From: an uncultured Acetatifactor sp.
GTDB taxonomy: Bacteria; Bacillota; Clostridia; Lachnospirales; Lachnospiraceae
Length of the DNA stretch: 52,267 bases
NCBI GenBank assembly: GCA_910577665.1
Contig: CAJTOJ010000027.1
Span: 1 to 52,267, forward strand
Reading direction: 5' to 3'
The position numbers and the translations under genes are program-made. Every line of letters begins with the position of its first letter. Position 1 is the stretch's first letter. Under the pieces are notes generated by a model. It was not told the origin of the DNA and ran no database searches. It saw only the letters and a program-made list of their open reading frames with translations. This document shows, in pieces, positions 34,401-41,924 of the stretch.

Positions 34401-35558
34401 ATGGGAACCGTAATAGAGTATCTAAAAGAATATGGGGATTACACTTTCCAGGAGAAGCCGTTCACAGAGGTGGACAGCCTGGCACTCTGCCAGCTGTCTT
34501 ACTTGAAATTTGACGGCATGGTGCCTGGGGTGCAGGAAGACAAAAAGCCGGTGACCCTGAAAGAACTGGAGAAACGGAAGGACTTTGACAGGCTCTTTGC
34601 GGATGAGCGGTTTGAGAAGCAAAACAGGGCATTGGTGGCAGGAATGTTGGGGGGAAAGCGTTTCCGCAAACTGCGTCTGGACCATTATATCAACATTGTG
34701 GAAAAGGAGTGGGAGACCCAGTTCTCGGCAGTGACTTTTATCCTGGATGACGGGACTGTGTATGTGGCTTACAGGGGCACAGATGAATCCATTGTAGGAT
34801 GGAAAGAAGACTTTAATATGGCATTTAGGTCTCCAGTCCCGGGACAGGAGTACAGTGTCAGCTATATCAATATGGTAACAAGGCAGATTCGCTGCCCCCT
34901 TTATGTGGGAGGCCATTCCAAAGGGGGTAATCTGGCTGTGTACAGTGCCATGAACTGTTATCCGGAAGTACAGGACAGGATCATTCAGATCTATAGTCTG
35001 GACGGACCAGGATTCAGACCGGAAGTGCTGGAGAAGGGGAAATATGATCTCATAGCGGACAGGGTCACAAAGATACTGCCCCAGTCTTCTCTGGTGGGAA
35101 TGCTATTTGAATCAGATATGCGTTTCCAAGTGGTGGAGAGCAGGACATTCGGGCTGGCCCAGCATGACCCCTTTACCTGGCGGGTGGAACAGGATCACCT
35201 GGTGCGGGCAGACGGCATTTATCAGGGCAGGAAACGGATGGACAATACCTTGAACCAGTGGATCCTGTCCCTGGATGAAGAACAGCTCAAGGTGTTTGTG
35301 GATACCCTTTACCAGGTAATCTCTGCTTCCAAGGCAGACAATCTCATTGACTTGACAGCCGGATGGAAAGTGAGCATGACCCGGATTGTGGCGGCTTTAA
35401 AGGAAGTGGACGATCAGACAACAGAGATCTTGAAGAGAGTCATCCGCTCTTTGTTTGAAATAGCAGCGGCCAATAGGAAGCGGGAGACGGCAAGGAAGGT
35501 ATCCCTTAGGAGAGCAAAGAGACAAAGTAAGCTAAAACCTTTCTGCCGGAAAGCATAG
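34401..35558 (+). CDS. Mbeg1-like / DUF2974 alpha-beta hydrolase
   Basis: The 385-residue protein has a lipase-like alpha/beta-hydrolase core. VAYRGTDESIVGWKEDF corresponds to the class-3 lipase oxyanion region. The nucleophile elbow is GGHSKGGNLA (G-x-S-x-G, Ser in about residue 175), and the later SLDGPGF and HDPFTW regions may supply Asp and His. The N-terminal 80 residues and the Arg/Lys-rich C terminus flank it. DUF2974 substrates are unknown; lipid or glycan ester hydrolysis is a guess from fold. The ATG is preceded by AGAGGG. The 3' end overlaps the convergent minus-strand gene by 53 bp. Confidence 0.88.
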   Translation: MGTVIEYLKEYGDYTFQEKPFTEVDSLALCQLSYLKFDGMVPGVQEDKKPVTLKELEKRKDFDRLFADERFEKQNRALVAGMLGGKRFRKLRLDHYINIVEKEWETQFSAVTFILDDGTVYVAYRGTDESIVGWKEDFNMAFRSPVPGQEYSVSYINMVTRQIRCPLYVGGHSKGGNLAVYSAMNCYPEVQDRIIQIYSLDGPGFRPEVLEKGKYDLIADRVTKILPQSSLVGMLFESDMRFQVVESRTFGLAQHDPFTWRVEQDHLVRADGIYQGRKRMDNTLNQWILSLDEEQLKVFVDTLYQVISASKADNLIDLTAGWKVSMTRIVAALKEVDDQTTEILKRVIRSLFEIAAANRKRETARKVSLRRAKRQSKLKPFCRKA

Positions 35559-36141
35559 AACGGCTCGGGGCAATGCGTTCCGGGTGCCATTGGACACCCA
35601 GGACAGGCAGGCTCTCATGGACAATGGCTTCGATGCACCCGTCTTCCGGGCAGTGCTGGATGGGAAGCAGATGCTTTCCTATCTTGCCAATTGCCTGGTG
35701 GTGGGCGCTGTTTACCATGGCACATGCCCCGTAAAGCTTATAAAGCCAGGAACCTTCTAAAATCACCGTATGATGGTACTGGTCCCCGTTTTCATACTGG
35801 TGGCGGGCAGCGGTTGGAATGTCCTGCAGGATGGTGCCGCCAAGGGCCACATTGATGACCTGGAGACCTTTGCAGATGCCAAGCACAGGCCGGCGGTTCT
35901 GAAGGAACAGGTGGAGGGCATCAAATTGCTGGATGTCCAGTTCCGTATCAATATGCCGGGAGCCGTGGTTCTTCTCCCCGAAGAAGGCAGGCGTGATGTC
36001 TCCGCCGCCAGGAAGGACCAGGCCATCACAGGTATCCAGAACATCCTTTGCCAGGGACACCACAGGAGTGGCGCCTATGGAGGATACATACTTGACATAA
36101 TTTGTGGTTTCTGATGGCTTTCCTGCGATTGCTATTTTCAT
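35506..36141 (-). CDS. Class I glutamine amidotransferase-like hydrolase (peptidase C26)
   Basis: The 211-residue enzyme belongs to the gamma-glutamyl-gamma-aminobutyrate hydrolase group. The oxyanion segment is LVLPGGGDI. The nucleophile is Cys in VLGICKGLQVINVALGG, and the His/Glu pair is in VLGVQWHPER. Members release glutamate from gamma-glutamyl amides. At 211 residues it is shorter than the typical 250, missing part of the N-terminal strand set (it begins MKIAIAGKPSETTNYV). GGAGGTG lies 6 bases before the ATG at 36141. Its 3' end overlaps the DUF2974 gene on the other strand (35506-35558). The exact substrate is not certain. Confidence 0.88.
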   Translation of the reverse strand: MKIAIAGKPSETTNYVKYVSSIGATPVVSLAKDVLDTCDGLVLPGGGDITPAFFGEKNHGSRHIDTELDIQQFDALHLFLQNRRPVLGICKGLQVINVALGGTILQDIPTAARHQYENGDQYHHTVILEGSWLYKLYGACAMVNSAHHQAIGKIGKHLLPIQHCPEDGCIEAIVHESLPVLGVQWHPERIAPSRSMLSGRKVLAYFVSLLS

Positions 36142-36441
36142 CGTTACACCTCCGTATGCGCTTCAGCGCATATACCAGTCAACAATCCCGCCACAAGCAA
36201 TGGGGCATTAGGCTTGTAGTGCTGCAGGCAGCGGGGGATGTGGTCTTCGCTCCGCTTCGGTGGGTGCTGACCATGCGCCGCCAGCGCTACGCACCCATCG
36301 CGCATAGCACCCATCGCGGCAAGAGTCAATTGGATGCTGGCGTATCCGCTTGGCTCATTGCCCGCGATGGCTACTTAACAAGTATATGACATTTTGGCAG
36401 CAGATACCACGTGAAAATGTGAAATATCCAAAATATTTATC
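36142..36441. other. Gene-free stretch with a short direct repeat
   Basis: Between the minus-strand hydrolase and the infC promoter no gene is supported. GCACCCATCGCG occurs twice, at 36291-36302 and 36307-36318. The codon-like GC-rich composition here may be the remains of a decayed gene, but no frame is readable. Confidence 0.4.
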
Positions 36442-36470
36442 TTGACAGAAGCCGGGGCATGTGTTATGCT
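36442..36470 (+). promoter_or_regulatory. Promoter of infC-rpmI-rplT
   Basis: TTGACA (36442-36447) and TATGCT (36465-36470) have 17-bp spacing. Confidence 0.8.
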
Positions 36471-36477
36471 GTTTAAG

Positions 36478-36651
36478 CATGTGAAAAACATGCCAGCAAG
36501 CAGAGTATCCACTCTCACCTTACGGCAGATGGGCCAGTAAGCGTTCATAATGCAGGATAGACAGATACTGTGCCGGGATTTGATTTCTGGCAAAGTAACT
36601 GATTCTACGTGTATGTGTGATCGGTGGATAGTTATGCTATCCACTTTTCTT
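36478..36651 (+). ncRNA. Leader attenuator of the infC operon (L20-leader-like)
   Basis: The leader contains an early hairpin (GCATGT-GAAA-ACATGC, 36478-36493) and a terminator just before the infC ribosome site: GTGGATAG at 36624-36631, CTATCCAC at 36637-36644, then TTTTCTT. TATCCAC also occurs at 36506-36512 and could pair with the terminator's 5' arm, giving an alternative antiterminated fold. In Bacilli the same operon is autoregulated by ribosomal protein L20 through a leader terminator. Identity with that RNA family is inferred from position and architecture. Confidence 0.65.
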
Positions 36652-36667
36652 ATGGAGGTATACGGCC

Positions 36668-37174
36668 ATTAGCGATTTAATGATTAACGAACAGATCAGG
36701 GACAGGGAGATTCGTCTGGTTGGGGAAGGCGGCGAGCAGCTCGGCATCATGCCTACGCGGGAGGCTATGAGGATGGCGGAGGAGGCAGGACTGGATCTGG
36801 TGAAGATTGCGCCTACTGCAAAGCCACCAGTGTGCAAGATTGTCGACTATGGTAAGTTCAAGTACGAACAGGTCAGGAAGGAAAAAGAGGCGAAGAAGAA
36901 GCAGAAGACCGTGGAGATCAAGGAGATCCGTCTCTCGCCCAATATTGACACCAACGACCTTAATACCAAGGTCAATGCCGCCAGGAAATTTCTTACTAAG
37001 GGAGACAAGGTGAAGATCACACTCCGTTTTAGGGGACGTGAGATTGCCCATATGAATAACAGCAGGCATATCCTGGATGATTTTGCCAGCGAACTGTCGG
37101 ATATTGCAGTGGTAGAGAAGGCCCCCAAGGTGGAAGGCCGGAGCATGACTATGTTTTTAACTGAAAAGCGGTAA
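36668..37174 (+). CDS. infC: Translation initiation factor IF-3, probable ATT start
   Basis: IF-3 binds the 30S subunit and rejects incorrect start codons. The 168-residue product shows MINEQIRDREIRLVG, the linker with VRKEKEAKKKQK, and the C-terminal RFRGREIAHMN and EGRSMTMFL. GGAGGT at 36654-36659 is 8 bases from an in-frame ATT at 36668, whereas the first ATG (36680) is 20 bases away. I therefore take ATT, the rare start that lets IF-3 autoregulate in other bacteria. The gene leads infC-rpmI-rplT. Confidence 0.92.
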   Translation: MSDLMINEQIRDREIRLVGEGGEQLGIMPTREAMRMAEEAGLDLVKIAPTAKPPVCKIVDYGKFKYEQVRKEKEAKKKQKTVEIKEIRLSPNIDTNDLNTKVNAARKFLTKGDKVKITLRFRGREIAHMNNSRHILDDFASELSDIAVVEKAPKVEGRSMTMFLTEKR

Positions 37175-37220
37175 TCGCAGAAGTTAAAATAGATTATGAA
37201 GAATTTAGGAGGAAACCGTT

Positions 37221-37418
37221 ATGCCCAAGATGAAGACAAGCAGATCAGCAGCAAAGCGTTTTAAAGTAACCGGAACAGGTAAGCTGAAGAGAAACAAGGC
37301 TTATAAGCGCCATATCCTGACCAAAAAGAGTGCGAAGACAAAGCGCAATCTGAGGAAGCCCGCAATTACCGACAAGTCGAATGAAAAGAACATGAAGAAG
37401 ATTTTGCCCTATTTATAA
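37221..37418 (+). CDS. rpmI: 50S ribosomal protein L35
   Basis: This 65-residue, very basic ribosomal protein has the family start MPKMKTSRSAAKRFKVTGTG and the KRNKAYKRHILTKKS segment. Its length is exactly that of the family. AGGAGG precedes the ATG. It lies between infC and rplT. Confidence 0.98.
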   Translation: MPKMKTSRSAAKRFKVTGTGKLKRNKAYKRHILTKKSAKTKRNLRKPAITDKSNEKNMKKILPYL

Positions 37419-37440
37419 TGCAGGTAAGGAGGAATAAGAG

Positions 37441-37794
37441 ATGGCAAGGATCAAAGGTGGCTTGAATGCCAAGAAAAGACATAATAGAGTATTAAAGCTT
37501 GCGAAAGGTTACAGGGGCGCAAGGAGCAAACAGTATAGAATTGCAAAACAGGCGGTAATGAGGGCACTGGCAAGCTCTTATGCAGGCAGGAAAGAGAGAA
37601 AGCGCCAGTTCAGACAGCTCTGGATTGCCCGTATCAACGCGGCTGCCAGGATCAACGGACTTTCTTACAGCAAGTTCATGTATGGGCTGAAGCTTGCTGG
37701 TGTGGATATGAACAGGAAGATGCTGGCCGAGATGGCAGTGAATGATGCCGATGGGTTCAAGACCCTGGCAGAACTGGCCAAGAGCAAAGTGTGA
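37441..37794 (+). CDS. rplT: 50S ribosomal protein L20
   Basis: This 117-residue protein binds 23S rRNA early in subunit assembly and, in Bacilli, the leader of its own operon. Conserved parts are MARIKGGLNAKKRHNRVLKL, AKGYRGARS and LWIARINAAAR. It is preceded by AAGGAGG and is the last gene of the operon. A hairpin terminator follows 27 bases after the stop. Confidence 0.98.
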   Translation: MARIKGGLNAKKRHNRVLKLAKGYRGARSKQYRIAKQAVMRALASSYAGRKERKRQFRQLWIARINAAARINGLSYSKFMYGLKLAGVDMNRKMLAEMAVNDADGFKTLAELAKSKV

Positions 37795-37820
37795 GAAGAA
37801 GTTCTAAGATGCAGATAAAA

Positions 37821-37850
37821 ATAACCCGGCAGGTAAACTGCCGGGTTATG
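37821..37850 (+). terminator. Terminator after rplT
   Basis: A perfect 12-bp stem (ATAACCCGGCAG at 37821-37832, CTGCCGGGTTAT at 37838-37849) has a 5-base loop. The T run is poor (GTATTG), so termination may be partial. Confidence 0.75.
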
Positions 37851-37857
37851 TATTGCC

Positions 37858-38030
37858 AGAGCGTGTTTGCAAATTGCTTTCTGGCAGCTGGGTGTCACGG
37901 TATGTGGGAGACTGGATCCGAATGAGGGAGGCGCAGTGGGCTGCGTTGACCGAAGGAGCATCAAATATACCGCAAATATAGGGGCGCGGATAACCTGGCA
38001 GATGGCGGGAATACATTTTCAAACACACTT
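37858..38030 (+). repeat. Dispersed repeat family 1, copy b
   Basis: It aligns without gaps to the reverse complement of 1495-1672, with substitutions throughout. The central hairpin has arms GCGCAG (37931-37936) and CTGCGT (37941-37946), and the terminal inverted repeats are AGAGCGTGTTTGCAAATT and the complement of AAGTGTGTTTGAAAATGT. It ends 13 bases before the HAD gene start, so it forms most of that gene's 5' region. It carries a reading frame that joins the HAD frame, but no ribosome site supports translation from it. Confidence 0.8.
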
Positions 38031-38043
38031 CAAGGGAGGAACT

Positions 38044-38823
38044 ATGCTGCTGTTTTTTGATATAGATGGAACATTGATCGGAAGACCTTCTGATGCAATG
38101 GAGGAGAGTACCAGGCTTGCGATTGCCCTGGCCAGGGAAGGCGGGCATATATGTGTGGTCAATACCGGCAGAACCAGGGCACTGGTGGTGCCGGATATCA
38201 TGGGACTTGCAACATTTGACGGCGCGATCATGGGCTGTGGCACCATGATTGAGTATAGGGAAGAAATGCTCTGGCACAGGACGTTTACTGTGACAGAAGG
38301 CTTGGAAATCATAGGGGGCCTGCAGGTTCTGGGTATTGATGCTGTGCTGGAGGGGAGCAGAAATAATTACCGCGACAGCGATAACAGGATATTTACAGAA
38401 CGGTTTCTGCGCTATATGCAGCGTATAGAAAACAGGGGATATGGGACTTACAGGGAGGCACCAGGACATTTTGACAAATTTTATGCCTATGTAGACCAGG
38501 TGTCCAGAATGGAAGCTTTCCAGGAATTGTTCCAGGACAGACTGGATTTCGTGGACAGGCACAGCGGTTTTTTTGAGGTCATGCCCAAGGGGTGTTCCAA
38601 GGCGGAATCCATGAGAAGGCTGGCGGACCACCTGGGAATTCCCATGGAAGAGACCGCAGCCTTCGGAGACAGCAGCAATGATCTGTCTATGCTGGAATGC
38701 GCCCGCTATGCAATTGCCATGGGCAATGCGGTGGAGGAAGTGAAAGAAAGGGCAGACTACGTGAGTACAGCAGTGGGGGAGAACGGGATCTGGAATGGCA
38801 TGAAATGGCTTGGGGTTATCTGA
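38044..38823 (+). CDS. HAD-superfamily phosphatase (Cof-type)
   Basis: The 259-residue phosphohydrolase has motif I FFDIDGTLIG (nucleophile Asp6, acid Asp8), motif II VNTGRT, a type IIB cap (about 85-185), the Lys of CSKAESM and motif IV FGDSSNDLSML. It probably removes phosphate from sugar phosphates or cofactors; the substrate is not readable. GGGAGGA lies 5 bases before the ATG at 38044. The frame extends upstream into a family 1 repeat, which is not counted as coding. It converges with the small gene on the minus strand. Confidence 0.93.
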   Translation: MLLFFDIDGTLIGRPSDAMEESTRLAIALAREGGHICVVNTGRTRALVVPDIMGLATFDGAIMGCGTMIEYREEMLWHRTFTVTEGLEIIGGLQVLGIDAVLEGSRNNYRDSDNRIFTERFLRYMQRIENRGYGTYREAPGHFDKFYAYVDQVSRMEAFQELFQDRLDFVDRHSGFFEVMPKGCSKAESMRRLADHLGIPMEETAAFGDSSNDLSMLECARYAIAMGNAVEEVKERADYVSTAVGENGIWNGMKWLGVI

Positions 38824-38832
38824 AAGGAACCC

Positions 38833-39063
38833 CTAAAAAAGATTCTTTAACTCGTCCAGCTTCTTTCCCAGGCCAGTGGACGCCAATTTGGATTTCACGC
38901 CGGCAATGACAGGCTGAAGCTTGTCATCGGGCAGATCGATGCCGATGAGGGATTCAACGGTCTTGATGGGATCTTTCTGGAAATCTTTTGCCAGGTCCGG
39001 GTTCTCCTGGATCTTATTGGTGAGTTCATCGATTTTGGATTTAATGTCAAAATGCAGTTCCAT
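38833..39063 (-). CDS. 76-residue acidic/basic helical protein with DP-GIDLP motif
   Basis: This small soluble protein is of unknown function. It has a helical N-terminal half (IDELTNKIQENPDLAKDFQ), then KDPIKTVESLIGIDLPDDK, and a helical Lys-rich end (GKKLDELKNLF). The pattern F/L-x-x-DP followed by GIDLP(D) resembles the C-terminal part of Nif11 or nitrile-hydratase-type leader peptides of RiPPs, but it has no Gly-Gly cleavage site and no core peptide, and no modifying enzymes lie nearby. AAAAGGAG lies 7 bases before the ATG, so it is translated. It converges with the HAD gene, 10 bases apart. Confidence 0.8.
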   Translation of the reverse strand: MELHFDIKSKIDELTNKIQENPDLAKDFQKDPIKTVESLIGIDLPDDKLQPVIAGVKSKLASTGLGKKLDELKNLF

Positions 39064-39157
39064 GATTTTCTCCTTTTACTATTTATAGAATTGGGAATAA
39101 AAGCAGGTTTCTTGCAATAACAAATTCGAGATCGTTGCGATATCGCAATGGGCTTCC

Positions 39158-39370
39158 CTATGAAGGCAGACTGGCAATATTGATTTTCAGATCCCTATAA
39201 ATGCACATGGAAATTGTATCATCAAAAGAATACTGCTTTGTTTCTTTTTCACACTTAAAGTCATAAACAGTGACAGTATACTTTAAGGAGCTCACAATCC
39301 GGTATTCGGCGGAATGTTGCAAAATACGTTCCGTATGCCAGAACCTTTTTTGCGGTTCGCTTACAGGCCG
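39158..39370 (-). pseudogene. Possible gene remnant without a start
   Basis: A 70-codon open frame on the minus strand has protein-like sequence, for example QKRFWHTERILQHSAEYRI and KYTVTVYDFKCEKETKQYSF, rich in Tyr, Phe, Glu and Lys. It has no start codon with a ribosome site. The overlapping frame 39261-39398 has an ATG after AGAAGG but reads less like a protein. This suggests a decayed or frameshifted gene. Local AT content is higher than in the neighbours. From 39064 to 39733 I see nothing else apart from a repeat end and a terminator. Confidence 0.3.
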
Positions 39371-39599
39371 CTATGAGCTGTGCCGCTGTTTTCTTCATGT
39401 CTGACCTTCTGTATGTAGCGTTGAATCGGTTTCTTTTCTATATTTATATTATACATTTTTCACGGAATATTGCAACTGCTGAATCGCATTGGTGATCCGG
39501 CAAGGACTTGTTACTACACCGTAACAGTAACGTAATGCACACGAAAGGGGCCTCAACACGGCGGATGTCTGCCACAGGCCGGAAAGTGGAATCTGCTTA

Positions 39600-39626
39600 C
39601 TAGAGCGTGTTTGAAAATTCATTCCC
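39600..39626. repeat. Family 1 repeat, isolated end fragment
   Basis: These 27 bases beginning CTAGAGCGTGTTTGAAAATT are identical to 1495-1521. The remainder of the element is absent, so this is a solo terminal repeat or a deletion remnant. Confidence 0.8.
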
Positions 39627-39669
39627 TAACCATGTTTTGTGGAACAATTTTAAGTAGTGTTCCTAAAAT

Positions 39670-39727
39670 AGAAAGAGCCGCAAACCCTCGATTTTACTGG
39701 ATAAATCCTGGATTTACGGTTCTTACC
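39670..39727 (-). terminator. Likely terminator after tRNA-Gly
   Basis: Read on the minus strand, AAGAACCGTAAA pairs (with G-U pairs) with TTTGCGGCTCTT, followed by TCTATTTT. It begins a few bases after the tRNA 3' end. Confidence 0.55.
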
Positions 39728-39733
39728 ATTGTA

Positions 39734-39804
39734 AGCAGATAACGGGAGTCGAACCCGCCTTTCCAGCTTGGGAAGCTAGCGTTCTACCGATGAACCATAT
39801 CTGC
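39734..39804 (-). tRNA. tRNA-Gly (anticodon CCC)
   Basis: The acceptor stem GCAGATA/TATCTGC has discriminator T. The D arm is GTTC-ATCGGTA-GAAC. The anticodon stem CTAGC/GCTGG has loop TTCCCAA, giving anticodon CCC for GGG codons. The T arm has TTCGACT. It is 71 nt long and CCA is not encoded. Confidence 0.95.
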
Positions 39805-39839
39805 ATTGGTTTGTATAAGCTGTTTTGCCTAACAAAATG

Positions 39840-39845
39840 ATTATA
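39840..39845 (-). promoter_or_regulatory. Extended -10 of tRNA-Gly
   Basis: On the minus strand TGTTATAAT forms an extended -10, with TATAAT occupying 39840-39845, about 36 bases before the tRNA. No good -35 hexamer is seen. Confidence 0.5.
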
Positions 39846-39897
39846 ACACAGGATATGTCGTTTGGCTAGTACAAATTTTCATTTTTTGAAAAAATAT

Positions 39898-40030
39898 GTA
39901 ACAGTTCAGACAGCCCCTCTCGCGAAGTCAAAATTGCGCTCTGCGCAATTTTGCGAGACTTGCGGGCGCCAAAACGCCTGCATTTGGCGTTTTGTGTGCA
40001 TATGTTGCTGTAAACGGAGTGAACAGTAAC
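39898..40030. repeat. Dispersed repeat family 3, copy d
   Basis: It runs from GTAACAGTTCAGAC to GGAGTGAACAGTAAC. An internal hairpin (AAAATTGCGC-TCT-GCGCAATTTT) precedes the core GCGCCAAAACGC and GGCGTTTTGTGTGCAT. Its right-hand 15 bases are identical to those of the copy at 10814-10944. Confidence 0.75.
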
Positions 40031-40290
40031 CGCTTTTGTAAATCTTTAGGAAAATTTTACAGGTAAGATATGTACAGTATGGCAAAAAAAGGGTAAAATA
40101 GCATAAGGATGTTTCTTTGTGCTGGTACAGCCGCAAGCGGATGGAAAGGCAAAGGGGCAGTATGGGAACCGGGCAAAAATGCGTGCCCGGTGTATGCCGG
40201 TATTCAGGCATGGTTTTTTTCCGGATGATTTAGGGAAAGAGAATCCTGCCGTTGCACCGGGCGCTTCGCAATGCGCAGACAGGTATCTAT

Positions 40291-41802
40291 ATGGGAGTCT
40301 TATCAAATCTGGAGCCACAGAATGTCTTTCATTTTTTTGAGGAGATCACGAAGATCCCCCATGGATCCGGGAACATTGGGCAGATCAGCGATTATCTGGC
40401 AGGGTTTGCCCGGGACAGGGGACTGTTCTATATGCAGGATCCGTTGAAAAATGTTATCATTGTGAAGGAGGCGACTCCTGGCTATGAGAAGGAGCCGCCG
40501 TTGATCTTACAGGGGCATATGGATATGGTGGCTGTGAAGAAGCCGGACTGTACCATTGATATGGAAAAGGAGGGACTGCGTGTAGCGGTCCGCGGAGATG
40601 AGATCTATGCGGAGGGAACCAGCCTGGGCGGGGATGACGGTATTGCTGTGGCCTATTCCCTGGCCTTGCTTGACTCGGACACCATCCGGCATCCACGTCT
40701 GGAGGTTATCATTACGGTGGATGAGGAGGTGGGGATGGATGGTGCCAGGGGAATTGACCTGTCCATGCTACAGGGAAGCCGGATGGTGAATCTGGACTCA
40801 GAGGAGGAAGGGATTTTCCTGACAAGCTGTGCCGGTGGTGCACGGGTGAAATGCAATCTGCCCCTTGTGCTCACGGAGCGCACCGGGACTGTTATGGAAG
40901 TGACGGCAGGCGGTCTGCTGGGAGGACATTCCGGCGGGGAAATCCATAAAGAGAGGGGCAATTCCAACCTTATCTTCGGAAGGCTCTTATACCGGCTTAC
41001 GGAGAAACTGACAGTAGGTATCCTACAGGTACAGGGAGGACTGGCTGACAATGCCATACCACGGGAGACCCGGGCGCAGCTTGTGATTGACGAGAGGGAC
41101 AGCGCCTTGTTTGCAGAGATCGTGGATGCAGTGGAGGCAGAGCTGAAGGGAGAACTTGCCACCAAGGATCCAGGGATTACGTTGAAAGCCGTAAAACAGG
41201 GACAGGGGAGCTGTTTTTGTGTTACTTCAGGGGACACCAGGCGGGCTGCCGCTTTTCTGATGGCATTGCCATGCGGGGTCCAGGGTATGAGTGCCGATGT
41301 ACATGGCCTGGTGGAGACATCCTTGAACCTGGGAATCTTGAAGATGGAGAAGAAGACAGTGCATATAGAGGAAGAAGATCTGCCGGGAGCTGATGGCACA
41401 AGACAACAGGAACGGGCGAATCTTCTGGCAGAATTTTCTGTGCGCAGCAGTGTGGAAAGTGCCAAGCATGCACTGATCGCAAAACTGAAAGCCGTTACCA
41501 TGCTCTCTGGAGGCAGCAATATGGTTACAGGGGACTATCCCGGATGGAAATACCGCAAGGATTCGCCCCTTAGGGATAAAATGACAGCCCTGTATGAGAA
41601 AATGTACGGGAAAAAGCCCAAAGTAGAAGCCATCCATGCTGGCCTGGAGTGCGGTATTCTGGGAAGCAAGCTTAGGGATCTGGATTGTGTATCCATAGGT
41701 CCCAACATGAAGGCCATTCATACCACGGAGGAGTCCCTTGACATCTCCTCTACCAGCAGGGTATGGGAGTTTCTGGTGCGTCTGCTGGAGGAAAAGGACT
41801 AG
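40291..41802 (+). CDS. pepD: Aminoacyl-histidine dipeptidase (M20C, PepD-like)
   Basis: This cytosolic metallodipeptidase of 503 residues hydrolyses dipeptides such as Xaa-His. Metal-site blocks of the M20 family are visible: GHMDMVAV, GTSLGGDDGIAVA, TVDEEVGMDGA, NLDSEEEG and, near the C terminus, AIHAGLECG. The lid/dimer domain lies about at 200-390. The ATG at 40291 gives the usual family start MGVLSNLEPQNVFHFFEEI; upstream in-frame codons to 40252 have no better site. The Shine-Dalgarno is weak (AGGT). A family 3 repeat occupies the upstream region. Confidence 0.94.
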   Translation: MGVLSNLEPQNVFHFFEEITKIPHGSGNIGQISDYLAGFARDRGLFYMQDPLKNVIIVKEATPGYEKEPPLILQGHMDMVAVKKPDCTIDMEKEGLRVAVRGDEIYAEGTSLGGDDGIAVAYSLALLDSDTIRHPRLEVIITVDEEVGMDGARGIDLSMLQGSRMVNLDSEEEGIFLTSCAGGARVKCNLPLVLTERTGTVMEVTAGGLLGGHSGGEIHKERGNSNLIFGRLLYRLTEKLTVGILQVQGGLADNAIPRETRAQLVIDERDSALFAEIVDAVEAELKGELATKDPGITLKAVKQGQGSCFCVTSGDTRRAAAFLMALPCGVQGMSADVHGLVETSLNLGILKMEKKTVHIEEEDLPGADGTRQQERANLLAEFSVRSSVESAKHALIAKLKAVTMLSGGSNMVTGDYPGWKYRKDSPLRDKMTALYEKMYGKKPKVEAIHAGLECGILGSKLRDLDCVSIGPNMKAIHTTEESLDISSTSRVWEFLVRLLEEKD

Positions 41803-41924
41803 TGTACCTGGAGACCCCGGAATAGGCCATGGGTGGAATGCAGGAAGAAGGATAAAGACTGTCAAGCCAGCAGGAAAAGCCATGGGAGATACTACAAGAC
41901 GGAAAGGAAAAGGGAAGAGGGAAG

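Noticed and set aside
36291..36318. Short direct repeats suggestive of a CRISPR-like array
   Set aside because: There are only two 12-bp units with a 4-base gap, with no spacers and no cas genes; no CRISPR array was seen anywhere in the window.
37867..38043. N-terminal extension of the HAD gene into the repeat
   Set aside because: The ribosome site GGGAGGA is directly in front of 38044, and the protein family starts there.
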